Assembly (NCBI GenBank): GCA_036496265.1
Contig: DASXLL010000119.1
Span: forward strand, 1-39,122
Source: CAYLLN01 sp036496265
GTDB taxonomy: Bacteria; Planctomycetota; Planctomycetia; Pirellulales; Pirellulaceae
Length of the DNA: 39,122 nucleotides
Reading direction: 5' to 3'
The translations under genes and the position numbers were made by a program. The notes under the pieces were generated by a model that searched no databases, was not told the origin of the DNA, and worked only from the letters and a program-made list of their open reading frames with translations. Shown piece after piece: positions 25,278-34,070 of this stretch; position 1 is the first letter of the stretch, and the number at the start of each line of letters is the position of its first letter.

Positions 25278-25632
25278 GGGGGCGAACTGGATTCGACCGG
25301 ATGCTCGGAAGCGAAAGTGGCGTGCCGTGGTTGATCAGTTGGCCACGTTAAAAGCTGATCACAATGTTACTTGTCGAGAGCAATCTCGCCTTGGCTGCCT
25401 AATTAAGTAGCCAACTGACTGCGGGCTTTAGCCGGAGAGGCCCAAAAGTCAGTCGCCAAATCCGGACCGCCGCGAGTCACGTCGGATACGCTCGCGGTCA
25501 AAAAAGTTTTCGACTAGTTGTCCTGGTAGTCTGCGAGTGAACGACCAGGCGGCGAATGCAAAGCACTCGCTACGCACGTAGAAGCCTTCGTGGACACATC
25601 GCGGGACGCGGGTTCAATTCCCGCCGCCTCCA
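25278..25632 (+). ncRNA. ssrA: Transfer-messenger RNA
   Basis: One-piece tmRNA of about 355 nt. It rescues stalled ribosomes by acting as alanyl-tRNA and then as a short mRNA. The 5' end GGGGGCGAACTGGATTCGAC is the classic tmRNA start. GGGGGCG (25278-25284) pairs with CGCCTCC (25625-25631), with one G-U, as the acceptor stem; A25632 is the discriminator, and CCA is not encoded. The T-arm is GCGGG-TTCAATT-CCCGC (25608-25624). Pseudoknot PK1 pairs CGTGG with CCACG and TGATCAG with CTGATCA (about 25326-25361). The tag frame ends LALAA then TAA at 25400-25402. Transcript lies downstream of the DUF1501 gene; the accessory region follows. Confidence 0.96.
25376..25402 (+). other. tmRNA tag reading frame
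   Basis: Codons GAG AGC AAT CTC GCC TTG GCT GCC TAA give E-S-N-L-A-L-A-A. Aligning the five bases before GAG (TTGTC) with E. coli TAGTC makes GAG the resume codon. The 11-nt distance from PK1 would instead favour GTC at 25373 (V-E-S-N-L-A-L-A-A). A second stop, TAG, follows a few codons later. Confidence 0.7.
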
Positions 25633-26112
25633 CTTGTGAACACGTAAGTCCTTGATGCGAAACCACTTGCGACGACAGAGGACGCGGGATGGTAACCCGC
25701 GTCCGCGCCACGCCCGTTGCCAGCCATCGTCGGTGCCGTTCGACGCAACTATTGGCTCTGCAAAGACTTTTGTTGCCGCACGAAGGTAACCGTTTAGCTC
25801 AGGATTTGGTGTCCAAAGGTGTACGGGACGCTTAAACCGCAGCGCGTTTTAAGGGATCGGATGCTTGCTTGCCGGCTTCGGGATGGAGGACCACTCAGAC
25901 CGTCTGCACCCTGGCGATCGACGGACATTGCGTTAATGAATGAATTAGCCCGAGGCTCATCCAACTTGGTTGCATCAGATGGAATTGTGGGAATACATCG
26001 TGCTGCATAGTGAGTGCGTGCTTAACGGCTGGATCGCGCGATATCCAATCGCAATAATGCCTCGTCGATAGCTTATGCGCCCAATCAATCTCACCGTGCG
26101 ACGCGGCATATC
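25633..26112. other. Gene-free region after tmRNA
   Basis: About 480 nt with no ORF that has a ribosome site or a recognisable product. tmRNA 3' ends are common integration sites, so a copy of the T-arm/acceptor sequence was sought between here and 34.2 kb; none was seen. Confidence 0.4.
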
Positions 26113-26123
26113 GAGGTGATCCG

Positions 26124-27824
26124 ATGAGTGAAGTGCGACTGGTGCTGCGCGACGCCAAGCGTGAACTATCGGGAAACATTCATGGGAGCGTCGTCGATCG
26201 AGTGGTCGCCGCATTGTCGGCAGAACCGGAGACGATTGCCGAGTTGGAATCGGCCCTGAGCCGCTTTGAGCGTGCAGCCGGTGGCGGCACCTTTGGCTGG
26301 TTCCGCGCGGGTTCGCATAACGAGCCATATGACGCTGGCTTGGTTGTCATCGACCTGGCAGCCCGTTTGATCGCAGCCGAGTCAACGTATTCGAGCCCCA
26401 GCCGCAACGGCGCCATACTTTATCATGACGGCGACGCAGCCACTGACCAATGGGTCCATTATCACTTGCCAGACGATTGGCAGATATCAAGCCAAGTCTG
26501 GAACTGGCGGCCGCTGGCCGAAGCGCGGCGGCGCGAGCGGCTGGCGCAAGGGCCGCTAGACGCACGAGCCGTTCTGTATGGACCGCCGCTCTTGGAATTC
26601 ATCGCCACTGAGTGTTTTCAGTGGTTCCACAGCAGGGCAGGAAGCAAGCCTGCCGCATTGGCATTGGCCGAAGTTCCTGACAACGCCAACTGGCGCGGCT
26701 TCGCCGAAGATGGCCCGCAGCGTAGCGAATCGGAACAGCTAAGCGAATTGGAGCAGCTTGCTATTCGCGATATTCACGCGCGCTGGCTGCTTGGCGCGAG
26801 AAGTGATCTCCGCAGCAAGCCGCCGCGCAACGTGCTCCTGGTTTGCAAAGGCTTTATCGACTGGGATCTACAAGATCGCGCGAACCAATGGTCGGCTCAA
26901 AACGGCTGCCCGCCGGGGCTGGACGTGAACTCGCACGTCTATCGCGTGGGCGGTTTTGGCACGCACGAAATCGTCATCTATTACGAACTTGTCCGTTCGC
27001 TGCTGTGGTCGTGCCGGGATCAGATCGTAACGCTCGCGGCATCGCCGCAAGCGAACTTCATGTCTGCAAGCGATTTTTGCGCCATCGAAGTGCCGCGCTT
27101 GGGGCAAGTCCGCGACGTATGGCTCGATTCGCCCGATCCTGAATACCACGGGCGCACGCCCCGGAGCATCATCGATCGCGAGCGACACCGCCTGCCCGAG
27201 GGTCTCGCTCCAGGGGAAGCTATCGTCGATCACGACTGTCCGCTCTGCCAAATGATGGCGGACGGTCTTTCCGGACCGGTGTTCTGGCATCTCGACGGGT
27301 GCAACATGGATTCGGATTTTGCTTTCTCATTTCACGCGACTCATGAGGAGTGGGAAGCAGAGCAGCGCGAGTACGAAGAGTTCAGCCGAAACTTCGAAGC
27401 TGAGCGCCAGGAGCGTGAGCGGCTGGGTGTGAAATATCCGGGTGCTGGATACGCCGACCCCGACATGGTTTGGGAGCACAGCTTTGTGGCCAAGGAATCC
27501 GACGGACTCCCGCTCGAATTGCGGCTGTTTGGCATCGGCTCGAATCTTGCGGAGTTGATCGTGGATTTGAAGAAGCCGACGGAGGAGCGATCTCTCATCG
27601 ATCGACTGAGTCGCGATTTTGACAATCTCCGCGACATTGTCCACTCGGACGACGCGAATCGTGCGTTCGCGTTGGCCGGTCCGGTCATTGACCGATTTTG
27701 CGGCACGCTGGCCGATGTTGCCGCCGCACGTAACGGTCTGCGGACAAAGTGCGAGGACCTGTGCCAGCGACTTCAGCGATTTTTCGAGCCTTCCAGCGAC
27801 CCCCCCCCCGCTCAACGCAGATGA
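26124..27824 (+). CDS. 566-aa protein of unknown function; C-terminus shifted at a C10 run
   Basis: ATG 26124 has a strong ribosome site (GAGGTGAT). No named domain recognised. Visible features: an N-terminal helical region; RNVLLVCKGFIDWDLQDRA at about 235-253, a beta-alpha start; a Cys cluster DHDCPLCQMM (Cys372, Cys375) with GCNMD (Cys393) and nearby histidines, a possible metal site; a charged helix EWEAEQREYEEFSRNFEAER; and a C-terminal helical bundle about 480-550. The current stop (27822-27824) lies just after ten C at 27800-27809. With nine C the frame continues 11 codons further and ends PLNADDDDIADDDIPF at 27858, whose last residues equal the SSB C-terminal tip. The gene converges with the oxygenase gene, stops one base apart in that frame. 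Confidence 0.75.
   Translation: MSEVRLVLRDAKRELSGNIHGSVVDRVVAALSAEPETIAELESALSRFERAAGGGTFGWFRAGSHNEPYDAGLVVIDLAARLIAAESTYSSPSRNGAILYHDGDAATDQWVHYHLPDDWQISSQVWNWRPLAEARRRERLAQGPLDARAVLYGPPLLEFIATECFQWFHSRAGSKPAALALAEVPDNANWRGFAEDGPQRSESEQLSELEQLAIRDIHARWLLGARSDLRSKPPRNVLLVCKGFIDWDLQDRANQWSAQNGCPPGLDVNSHVYRVGGFGTHEIVIYYELVRSLLWSCRDQIVTLAASPQANFMSASDFCAIEVPRLGQVRDVWLDSPDPEYHGRTPRSIIDRERHRLPEGLAPGEAIVDHDCPLCQMMADGLSGPVFWHLDGCNMDSDFAFSFHATHEEWEAEQREYEEFSRNFEAERQERERLGVKYPGAGYADPDMVWEHSFVAKESDGLPLELRLFGIGSNLAELIVDLKKPTEERSLIDRLSRDFDNLRDIVHSDDANRAFALAGPVIDRFCGTLADVAAARNGLRTKCEDLCQRLQRFFEPSSDPPPAQRR
27800..27809 (+). repeat. Run of ten C just before the stop, possible slippage site
   Basis: C10 inside the 3' end of the 566-aa gene. 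Loss of one C changes the last residues from AQRR to a 12-residue acidic tail DDDDIADDDIPF and moves the stop from 27824 to 27858. Runs of this length are prone to replication slippage, and also to sequencing error. Confidence 0.85.
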
Positions 27825-27859
27825 CGATGATATTGCTGATGATGACATTCCCTTTTGAC

Positions 27860-30263
27860 CTATTTCTTTGAGCTGCGCTTCGCCTTTTTGAAATGCGGCG
27901 GTGCTGGTGGCGCTTTGACGGGGGCCAGCTCGTCCAATTCGGCCAAGAGTTGTAGGTCGAGTTTGTATTGCTGCAAGCGACGTTCGTAAGAAGCTTGCGT
28001 TTTGGTGCAGACGAGCGTTTGCGGCGAGCCTTTCCGCTCGGTCACGTGGGTGCAGTCGAGCCTGTGCTCGTTGATCTGTTGATGGAGATGTTGCCGGCGA
28101 TCCTGGCGAATCGAAAATCGCCCGACACACTCCGCCGGGTTTGCGCAGAAAGCGGGCCAATGCCTGGCAGTCCTCGCACTTGCAATCGAGCTTTGCTTCG
28201 CGCTTCCAATCGGCAGGGGGCTCGATGGGGTGAGCAGTCGCTACTCGCAGCTCGGCGCGGCAATGCTCCCACAGCGCCGTAGCGGCTGGGCCAGCTTCGG
28301 GCACTTGGGAGAGCCACTGATAGATCGCCTTCACGCCGGGAATAAGCGCCCGATGGAGATCATAGTTTTTGGGATCGGCAAGAACATGCGCCACAAAGGC
28401 ATCGAGCTGCCTGCTGGCTGAAATCGACGCCAGGATCTGAACCATTCCATCAACAACCTCTGCGCGCGAATCTTTGGAATCGCGCCACTCGCGCCGTCCT
28501 TTGTCCCACCGCAGGGCGGCTGCCATCAGTGCGTCGGCCAGTTCCCGACACGCCTTCCGCCGGTCGTCAGCAGGCGATGGCGCGTCGCAGCAGAGCGGCC
28601 GGCACACCGCCACGATGGTCGAGAGATCGGTAAAGTAGTCAGTCGGCTTTTGCTGCTCGATGAGCACGCACAGCAATGGACCTAGCGGCGCTAAACCGAA
28701 TTTTTGGCCCATGGCGAGTAGCGATTTTCCTTCGGAGCCGTCAAAGTCCTTGGGCAGCACGTCGCGCAGGAAAGTCTCCACAAGCTCCAGCGTGCCAATG
28801 CGCAGAAGCACATCCAGCATCCGTCGCGGAAACGCCGGGTTGTCGCTGGGGCCGCGCTGCCGTGGCTGCCAGTGTTTGATAATCTCCTGCGCGAATGATC
28901 GGCACGCGGCTAAGTCTGCGTCCGTTTTACTGGATGACAATCGTTTTTCGAGTTCGGGCAGCGCCGCCTGCTGGCCTTCGCCTGCCAAGATGCGAAAGGT
29001 GCGGTCATGCGGCCAAATTACGATCGCGCCCTGGCGATACCAACGCTCCATCGAAGCGCCGGCGTTGCCGGTGGCTTCGGATATTGTCTGTTTTCGCGAC
29101 CATCCCTCCCTGCTCGTCAGTGTAAGAATCTCATCGTCTTGAAGTTGAATCTCGCCAAACGGTTCGACGTTTCCCTGCTCATCTAGCCAGTGGTCGAGCG
29201 ACAAGCTTTCATCAAAGACCTCTTCCATTTCCGCTTCGGAATCGTCGCCGCTATCCTCGTCTTCTTCTTCCTCGTCGTCATCATCATCGGACCAGCGATG
29301 GGAGCTTCGCCGTTGGTAGGGATCAAAGTCAATGGTCGAATAATCAGGGGTTCCCGACTGCCAATGCGTAAGCAGCGCGAAATGGCACGAATAGCCGAGC
29401 GAGGCCGCAGCCCGCCGCAGCACATCGGCGCGAGCGCGGTCGGCGCCCTTGAACTGCGTCGGATCGAGGCCTGCCGCGCTATACTCATGCGCGAAAGGAA
29501 TGGCCAGCTTATCGAGTTCGCTCGCCGGCTCGTCTTTGATCGCCGGCTCGCCAAACAACAAGCGCAGGAGGCCCGCCGCCTTGGCAACGGACTCGGCGTT
29601 TTGAGGCGCTGTCGGCTGCCGCTCGCCAACGGTCGCCAGATTGTAAATCAGGCAAATTCGGTAGCCCGATTCGACGGGCTCAATCTCGTGCTCGCAGTCG
29701 GCATAGAAGGCGGCGTATTGCGTTTTGAATTGCCCTTCTTTGCTGCCGAAATCAATCCGCCTCGTCTGCCCGTCGTGCCGCACGATTAGTGCATCGCCGG
29801 TGTGCCGCGACGGAAGACACACGACAAGCGTGGCGAACATTTGCTCTGATTTTTCGGTATCGCGGTGCGGAGCGAAGAAGCTGCCCGGCTCATAGATCAG
29901 CAGCCTGTAAAGCTCCGCTCGTACTTTCTGCTGGATGCCAAAATCCTGGCTGGCAGCTTCCACAATGGCAGCGATTTGGGCATCCCATTCCCTGTTCTCC
30001 AGACGGAACTGGCTTGGCTCCAATTGCCAAACGCGACGGACGTTTGTATCGACGATGGTCTCTTCGCCTCGGCCGTACGGCGCTTGAGTTGCCTTTGCAA
30101 TGAGCCGTTTCGCGTCCGCTGCAGAAATTGGCGTACCTATGGTGCCGACATCGTTCACTTCGAGACCTGGCAGCACAGGCGGCAAACTTCTGGCGCTAAT
30201 AAATTGCGACGACTCTCCCAGCGTCTTCAAAAGATCTTCGAGAGAATTCCGTACACTCTCCAT
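27860..30263 (-). pseudogene. Large 2OG-Fe(II) oxygenase with acidic linker and C-terminal Cys motifs; frameshifted
   Basis: ATG 30263 with AAGGACC upstream. Residues about 110-212 are a prolyl-hydroxylase-like 2OG-Fe(II) dioxygenase: LYRLLIYEPGSFFAPHRDTE holds His133 and Asp135, YADCEHEIEPVESGYRICL holds the distal His192 and Arg202. The iron and 2-oxoglutarate ligands are complete. An acidic run (DDDDDEEEEDED) lies near 320-345, then helical repeats. Near residue 705 is LDCKCEDCQALARFL. There the frame breaks: continuing in the present frame gives 978 aa of unrelated sequence antisense to the neighbour. One base fewer near 28134-28141 gives an 800-aa protein with DCTHVTERKGSPQTLVCTKT and stop at 27860. 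The same domain set occurs, as I recall, in large fungal proteins. Confidence 0.8.
28134..28141 (-). other. Inferred frameshift site in the 2OG oxygenase gene
   Basis: On the minus strand AAACCCGGCGGAG reads K-P-G-G in the current frame. Removing one base gives K-P-A-E-C and joins the two Cys-containing C-terminal segments. The corrected length (2403 nt) is divisible by three. Confidence 0.65.
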
Positions 30264-30487
30264 GCTTAGGTCCTTGATCCAGACTTGCTTGCCGCGCGGG
30301 TACAGGCCTATTCTAAATCAGGAGAGGCCATTTGCGTTGCGCCTCGGAAGGTCACAGTATTCAGTGGTCCGCAGCGGTGATTGTTGGCTGACAGGCTGAA
30401 GAGGGCGATCCGTGCTCGACAAGTCGCAGTGCGCATGGACCGAGACGGGAAATTCAAGAGCGAACGTCGGATGGGAAAGAAGTTGAT

Positions 30488-30524
30488 CCATGAAAATCCG
30501 TTATTGACTGACTGATTTTCATGG
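30488..30524. promoter_or_regulatory. 11-bp perfect inverted repeat upstream of the DUF4143 gene
   Basis: CCATGAAAATC (30488-30498), a 15-bp spacer with TTGACTGACTG, then GATTTTCATGG (30514-30524). The right arm overlaps the GGAG that serves the ATG at 30540. It could be an operator or an RNA hairpin that hides the ribosome site. The wider gap 30264-30539 shows no gene. Confidence 0.55.
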
Positions 30525-30539
30525 AGTATGAATTAAACG

Positions 30540-31676
30540 ATGATTGGCCGCACGTCCGACCTGGAATTAGTTCGCGCCGCGCTCAAGCGCAGTCGCGTTG
30601 TGGCGCTGCTCGGCCCGCGTCAGTGCGGCAAAACCACGCTGGCCCGCCAGTTCGTTCCGGCAGAATCACTCAACTATTTCGACTTGGAGGATCCGCAGAG
30701 CCTCGCCCGCCTCAATGATCCTGACATCGCACTGCGTCCCCTCAAGGGACTCGTCGTCATCGACGAAATCCAGCGCCGAGCCGAATTGTTCCCTCTGCTG
30801 CGCGTGCTGGCGGATCGCAAGCCGCTCCCCGCCCGATTCCTGATTCTTGGAAGCGCCTCGCCGGATTTGCTCAAGCAGTCGTCCGAAACTCTCGCCGGCC
30901 GCCTGGAAACGATTCCGCTCGAAGGCTTCCGCCTGGCCGACTTAGGTACTTCGGCGCAAGCCAAGCATTGGCTTCGCGGTGGCTTTCCGTTGTCGTACAC
31001 TGCACGCACCGAAATCAATTCGCTGTCGTGGCGGCGGCAGTTTCTCCAGACCTTTTTAGAGCGCGATATTCCCCAGTTGGGCATCACCATTCCGGCAGCC
31101 GCGCTGCATCGCTTTTGGAGCATGGTCGCGCACTACCACGGCCAGATTTGGAACGCCGCCGAGCTATCCCGCGCGCTCGCCGTGAGTGAATCGACCGTGC
31201 GCCGTTATCTTGACCTGATGACCGGCGTGTTTATGGTGCGGCAACTTCCGCCGTGGTTCGAGAATCTCAGCAAACGGCAGGTTAAAGCGCCGAAGATTTA
31301 TGTCCGCGACACCGGCCTGCTCCACGCTTTGCTCGGCATCGCCAACCAGCGCGACCTGGAACATCACCCGAAAATCGGCGCATCGTGGGAAGGTTATGCC
31401 GTCGAGGAAATCCTGAAAGCCCTGCGTCCCGACGACGCCTATTTTTGGGCCACGCACCAGGGCGCGGAACTTGACTTGCTGCTTTTCAAACGCGGCCGAC
31501 GAATCGGCATTGAGTGCAAACGCGCGGGCGCGCCTGTCCTCACGCCTTCGATGAGCATCGCAATGACCGATTTGAACCTCGACGAACTACGGGTCGTATA
31601 TCCAGGCAAAAAACGCTATATGCTGGCGAAGAAGATCGAAGTCGTTCCGCTCGCAGAATTCGTGAATGCCAAGTGA
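30540..31676 (+). CDS. AAA-type ATPase with DUF4143 domain
   Basis: 378 aa, normal for the family. N-terminal AAA_14-type ATPase: Walker A GPRQCGKT (residues 25-32), Walker B LVVIDEIQ (71-78), and a sensor-like RFLILGSASP. The middle holds a winged-helix-like segment (AAELSRALAVSESTVRRYLD), and the C-terminal DUF4143 has a PD-(D/E)xK-like core: WEGYAVEEIL, AELDLLL, IGIECKR. Such ATPases are common and often mobile; their cellular role is not established. ATG 30540 follows an inverted repeat, and a terminator-like hairpin overlaps the stop. No toxin or antitoxin partner is adjacent. Confidence 0.92.
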   Translation: MIGRTSDLELVRAALKRSRVVALLGPRQCGKTTLARQFVPAESLNYFDLEDPQSLARLNDPDIALRPLKGLVVIDEIQRRAELFPLLRVLADRKPLPARFLILGSASPDLLKQSSETLAGRLETIPLEGFRLADLGTSAQAKHWLRGGFPLSYTARTEINSLSWRRQFLQTFLERDIPQLGITIPAAALHRFWSMVAHYHGQIWNAAELSRALAVSESTVRRYLDLMTGVFMVRQLPPWFENLSKRQVKAPKIYVRDTGLLHALLGIANQRDLEHHPKIGASWEGYAVEEILKALRPDDAYFWATHQGAELDLLLFKRGRRIGIECKRAGAPVLTPSMSIAMTDLNLDELRVVYPGKKRYMLAKKIEVVPLAEFVNAK

Positions 31677-31702
31677 CAGCGTGGTGCCGTCACTTCTTCT
31701 TC
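31671..31702 (+). terminator. Hairpin overlapping the DUF4143 stop codon
   Basis: AAGTGAC (31671-31677, including the TGA stop) pairs with GTCACTT (31689-31695), followed by CTTCTTC. Moderately T-rich tail. Confidence 0.45.
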
Positions 31703-31789
31703 GACCGCTGTTGAAGCGACAAGTCGGTTCTCAGGAGGTGCCCTTGTCCACGCTACAGTCGGCGGGTGGGGCGATGAGGAGTACCTCCA

Positions 31790-33405
31790 ATGTACGAGAA
31801 CCGTCGTGTCATCACTTACGGACTGCTCGAAGCGTTCCTTCAGTGCAATAAGGCCAGGCTCCGCGCACTGGACCGAACCGGGGAGCCAACAGACTTCGAG
31901 AATCATCGAACGAGCCAGACCCGGGCGCACTGCGCACAGGCCCAGACGAAACTGTTTCCACCGCCCGCGCGCTGCTGGACGATGCGACGCTAAAGCAAGG
32001 CCAAACCCGATTGCAGAACGTTCGTGTCCAGACAGCGAACCTTGCGGCAAGGATCGACGCGATTGAGCGCGTTGATGTGCCCTCGGCCCTGGGTTGTTTC
32101 TCCTACCGGGCGATCCAGTACGTTCGGGAGCCGAACCCGCCGGTAAGTGCCAAGCTGCTGCTTGCCTATCGCAGCATCCTGCTTGGGGAAATCCAGGGCA
32201 AGCTACCGTCCTCTGGAGTCATGATCTGCGGTCCCAACCTTGAGCCTCGGCAAGTTAAGCTCGATGCGCTTGAAATCAAGGTGCGCGAGTTGCTCAAGGA
32301 ACTCGCCGCCCAGCTCGAAGGCACGATGGAAGCGCCGCTCGTACTGAATTCGCATTGCGCGATCTGCGAATTCAGGAGCGCGTGCAGGGAAGAGGCCCTG
32401 AAGATCGACCACGTCAGCTTGCTCGGCGGCATTCACAGAAAGGAAATCGACTCGTACAACCGGAAGGGCATCTTCACCGTCAACCAGCTCTCGTACACGT
32501 TCCGGTATCGCAAGCCGGCGAAGCGGGCGAAGCACCCGACGAAGCCCCACCAGCACGCACTCCAGGCCCTTGCCTTGCGAATGCAGAAGGTGCATCTCCA
32601 CGGAAACCTTGTGCTGCCCGCTACCCCCGTGTCTGTTTACTTCGACATTGAGGGCCTGCCCGAGCAAGAATTCTATTACCTGATCGGTGCGCTGGTCATC
32701 CAGGATGGCAAGGAGACGCACCACGCCTTCTGGGCCGACGGCCCGGACCAGCAGCAGTCCATCTTCCTCCAGTTCGGCCGGCTCGTGGCGGGCCTGGCGC
32801 CTTGCAAGCTGTTCCACTTTGGCCGCTACGACTCCGACGCGATCAAGGCCATCCAGAGGGGGCTGGACGAAGACGCCGGCCGGCAGATGGCTACGGTCCT
32901 CGGTCATGCGACCAACGTCCTCACCTTGATCCACTCACATGTTTACTTCCCCGCCTACACAAACAGCCTAAAGGAGATCGCGGGGTACCTCGGCTTCCGG
33001 TGGAGCGAAATCGAGGCGTCCGGTATCCAGAGCATCATCCTCCGCGACTCCTGGGATGCCGGCCACGACCCCCCGTTAAAAGAGCGGCTCATCCGGTACA
33101 ACCGGGAAGACTGCCAGGCCCTGAAGGCGGTTCGTGATTTCATCTCGCTGGCGGTGTCCGCGCGCGGCAAATCGGAAGCTCCCGGTACAGCCGGGCTCTC
33201 GGTGGTGAGCACGGACGATGTCGCAAAGCGGCGCAGCAGGTTCAGTCTAATTGCCCACATAAAGAAGAACACGTTTAGCCGTCCGACAATTCAAATCGCC
33301 ACTACGACTCCGGCAAAACTCTGGCTACGCCTACAATCCGCTTCGGTCGGCGCAACCGACGTTGCAACTCTCGGTCGGCGCAGCCGAGGCACTAACCGCC
33401 GTTGA
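31790..33405 (+). pseudogene. TM0106-type RecB-like/RNase H-fold nuclease with frameshifted N-terminus
   Basis: The start at 31790 has a strong GAGGAG site and gives VITYGLLEAFLQCNKARLRA, the usual N-terminus with its Cys (Cys19), but this frame stops at 31993. The rest is open in another frame, annotatable from TTG 32011 (464 aa). There, HCAICEFRSACR (Cys116, 119, 125) supplies the other three Cys of a Cas4/AddB-like Fe-S site. KGIFTVNQLSYTFRYRK is the family signature. The DEDD RNase H-like domain shows VYFDIEGLPEQEFYYLIG (Asp212, Glu214), GRYDSDAI (Asp274) and YNREDCQAL (Asp367). The shift lies between about 31850 and 31990, and the segment also looks shorter than in relatives. The 3' end after about residue 400 is low quality. 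Third-position GC is visibly higher than in neighbours. Confidence 0.8.
33343..33387. repeat. Two copies of a 17-bp TCGGTCGGCGCARCCGA motif
   Basis: 33343-33359 (A variant) and 33371-33387 (G variant), inside the 3' end of the nuclease ORF. A third, identical to the second, is at 34071-34087. The motif is a short inverted repeat (TCGG/CCGA ends). Confidence 0.8.
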
Positions 33406-33451
33406 AAATCGGCATCGGGCTGCCCTAGTATTGCTGATAGAGGGCCGAGCG

Positions 33452-34046
33452 ATGGTATATAGCAGCGGCAATTGCCCGCAGTGCGGCGTTAAACTCAATG
33501 TCCGAGAGTCGTCAATTGACATCGTGCGAACATGCGAGGCTTGCGGATTTAAATTCGTTGCTCGGAAGGCGTCGTTCTCAGTTTCCGGCTGCCTAGGCAA
33601 TCTATTCTCACTCATTGGGGTTTCGATTTTCATTTCTTCTTTGCTGCGGTGCAGTCGCGATATTCATCATCGCGATGAATGTTGATTGGTCGTCGCCGCC
33701 TGTTGCAGATTCCTCACCCCAGCCCACGCCGGAGGTGGCCCCGGCCGACCCTGCCGTAACGCCGCAGGAAATGCCACCCGAGCCCAGCCTGGATCCAGCA
33801 TCAGTCGTTCAGCAGGAGCCACCCGTTGATTCAAAGCAACCCGTTGCAACAGAAGTTCGAACCTGGACCGACAAAACTGGTAAGTTTTCAACGGTCGCGA
33901 GCTTTGGCGGAATGGCGGGCGGTTCAGTTACGCTTCGCAAGAGCGATGGCACCACGATAAAGATTCCATTCGAGCAACTCTCAAAGGCCGACCAAGATTG
34001 GATTGAAGACCGTCGCAAGAATCCCGTCAGGAGACCGAGGCCGTGA
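33452..34046 (+). pseudogene. Zinc-ribbon/TM/SHD1 small protein, frameshifted
   Basis: ATG 33452 follows GAGGG. The first part, to about 33640, encodes a zinc ribbon: NCPQCGVKLNV and RTCEACGFKF give four Cys. It then enters a hydrophobic segment (GNLFSLIGVSIF). The frame then runs into DIHHRDEC and stops at 33685. In the next frame the segment continues CCGAVAIFIIAMNVDW, a Pro/Glu-rich linker, and an SHD1-like domain (RTWTDKTGKFSTVASFGGM ... LRKSDGTTIKIPFEQLSKAD), stop 34046. Joining the two near 33625-33655 gives one membrane-anchored protein with a cytoplasmic zinc ribbon and an exported SHD1 domain, a layout common in planctomycetes. Function unknown. Confidence 0.72.
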
Positions 34047-34060
34047 GTGCTCGGTTTTCT
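34034..34060 (+). terminator. Hairpin overlapping the SHD1 gene stop
   Basis: ACCGAG (34034-34039) pairs with CTCGGT (34050-34055), then TTTCT. The stop codon (34044-34046) is in the loop. Confidence 0.4.
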
Positions 34061-34070
34061 GTTCTACATT

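Noticed and set aside
25514..25711. Minus-strand ORF over the tmRNA 3' end
   Set aside because: Antisense of a structured RNA; no ribosome site.
27327..27859. C-terminal 178 residues of the 978-aa oxygenase reading
   Set aside because: They are antisense to the 566-aa gene and lie beyond a frameshift; the corrected frame stops at 27860.
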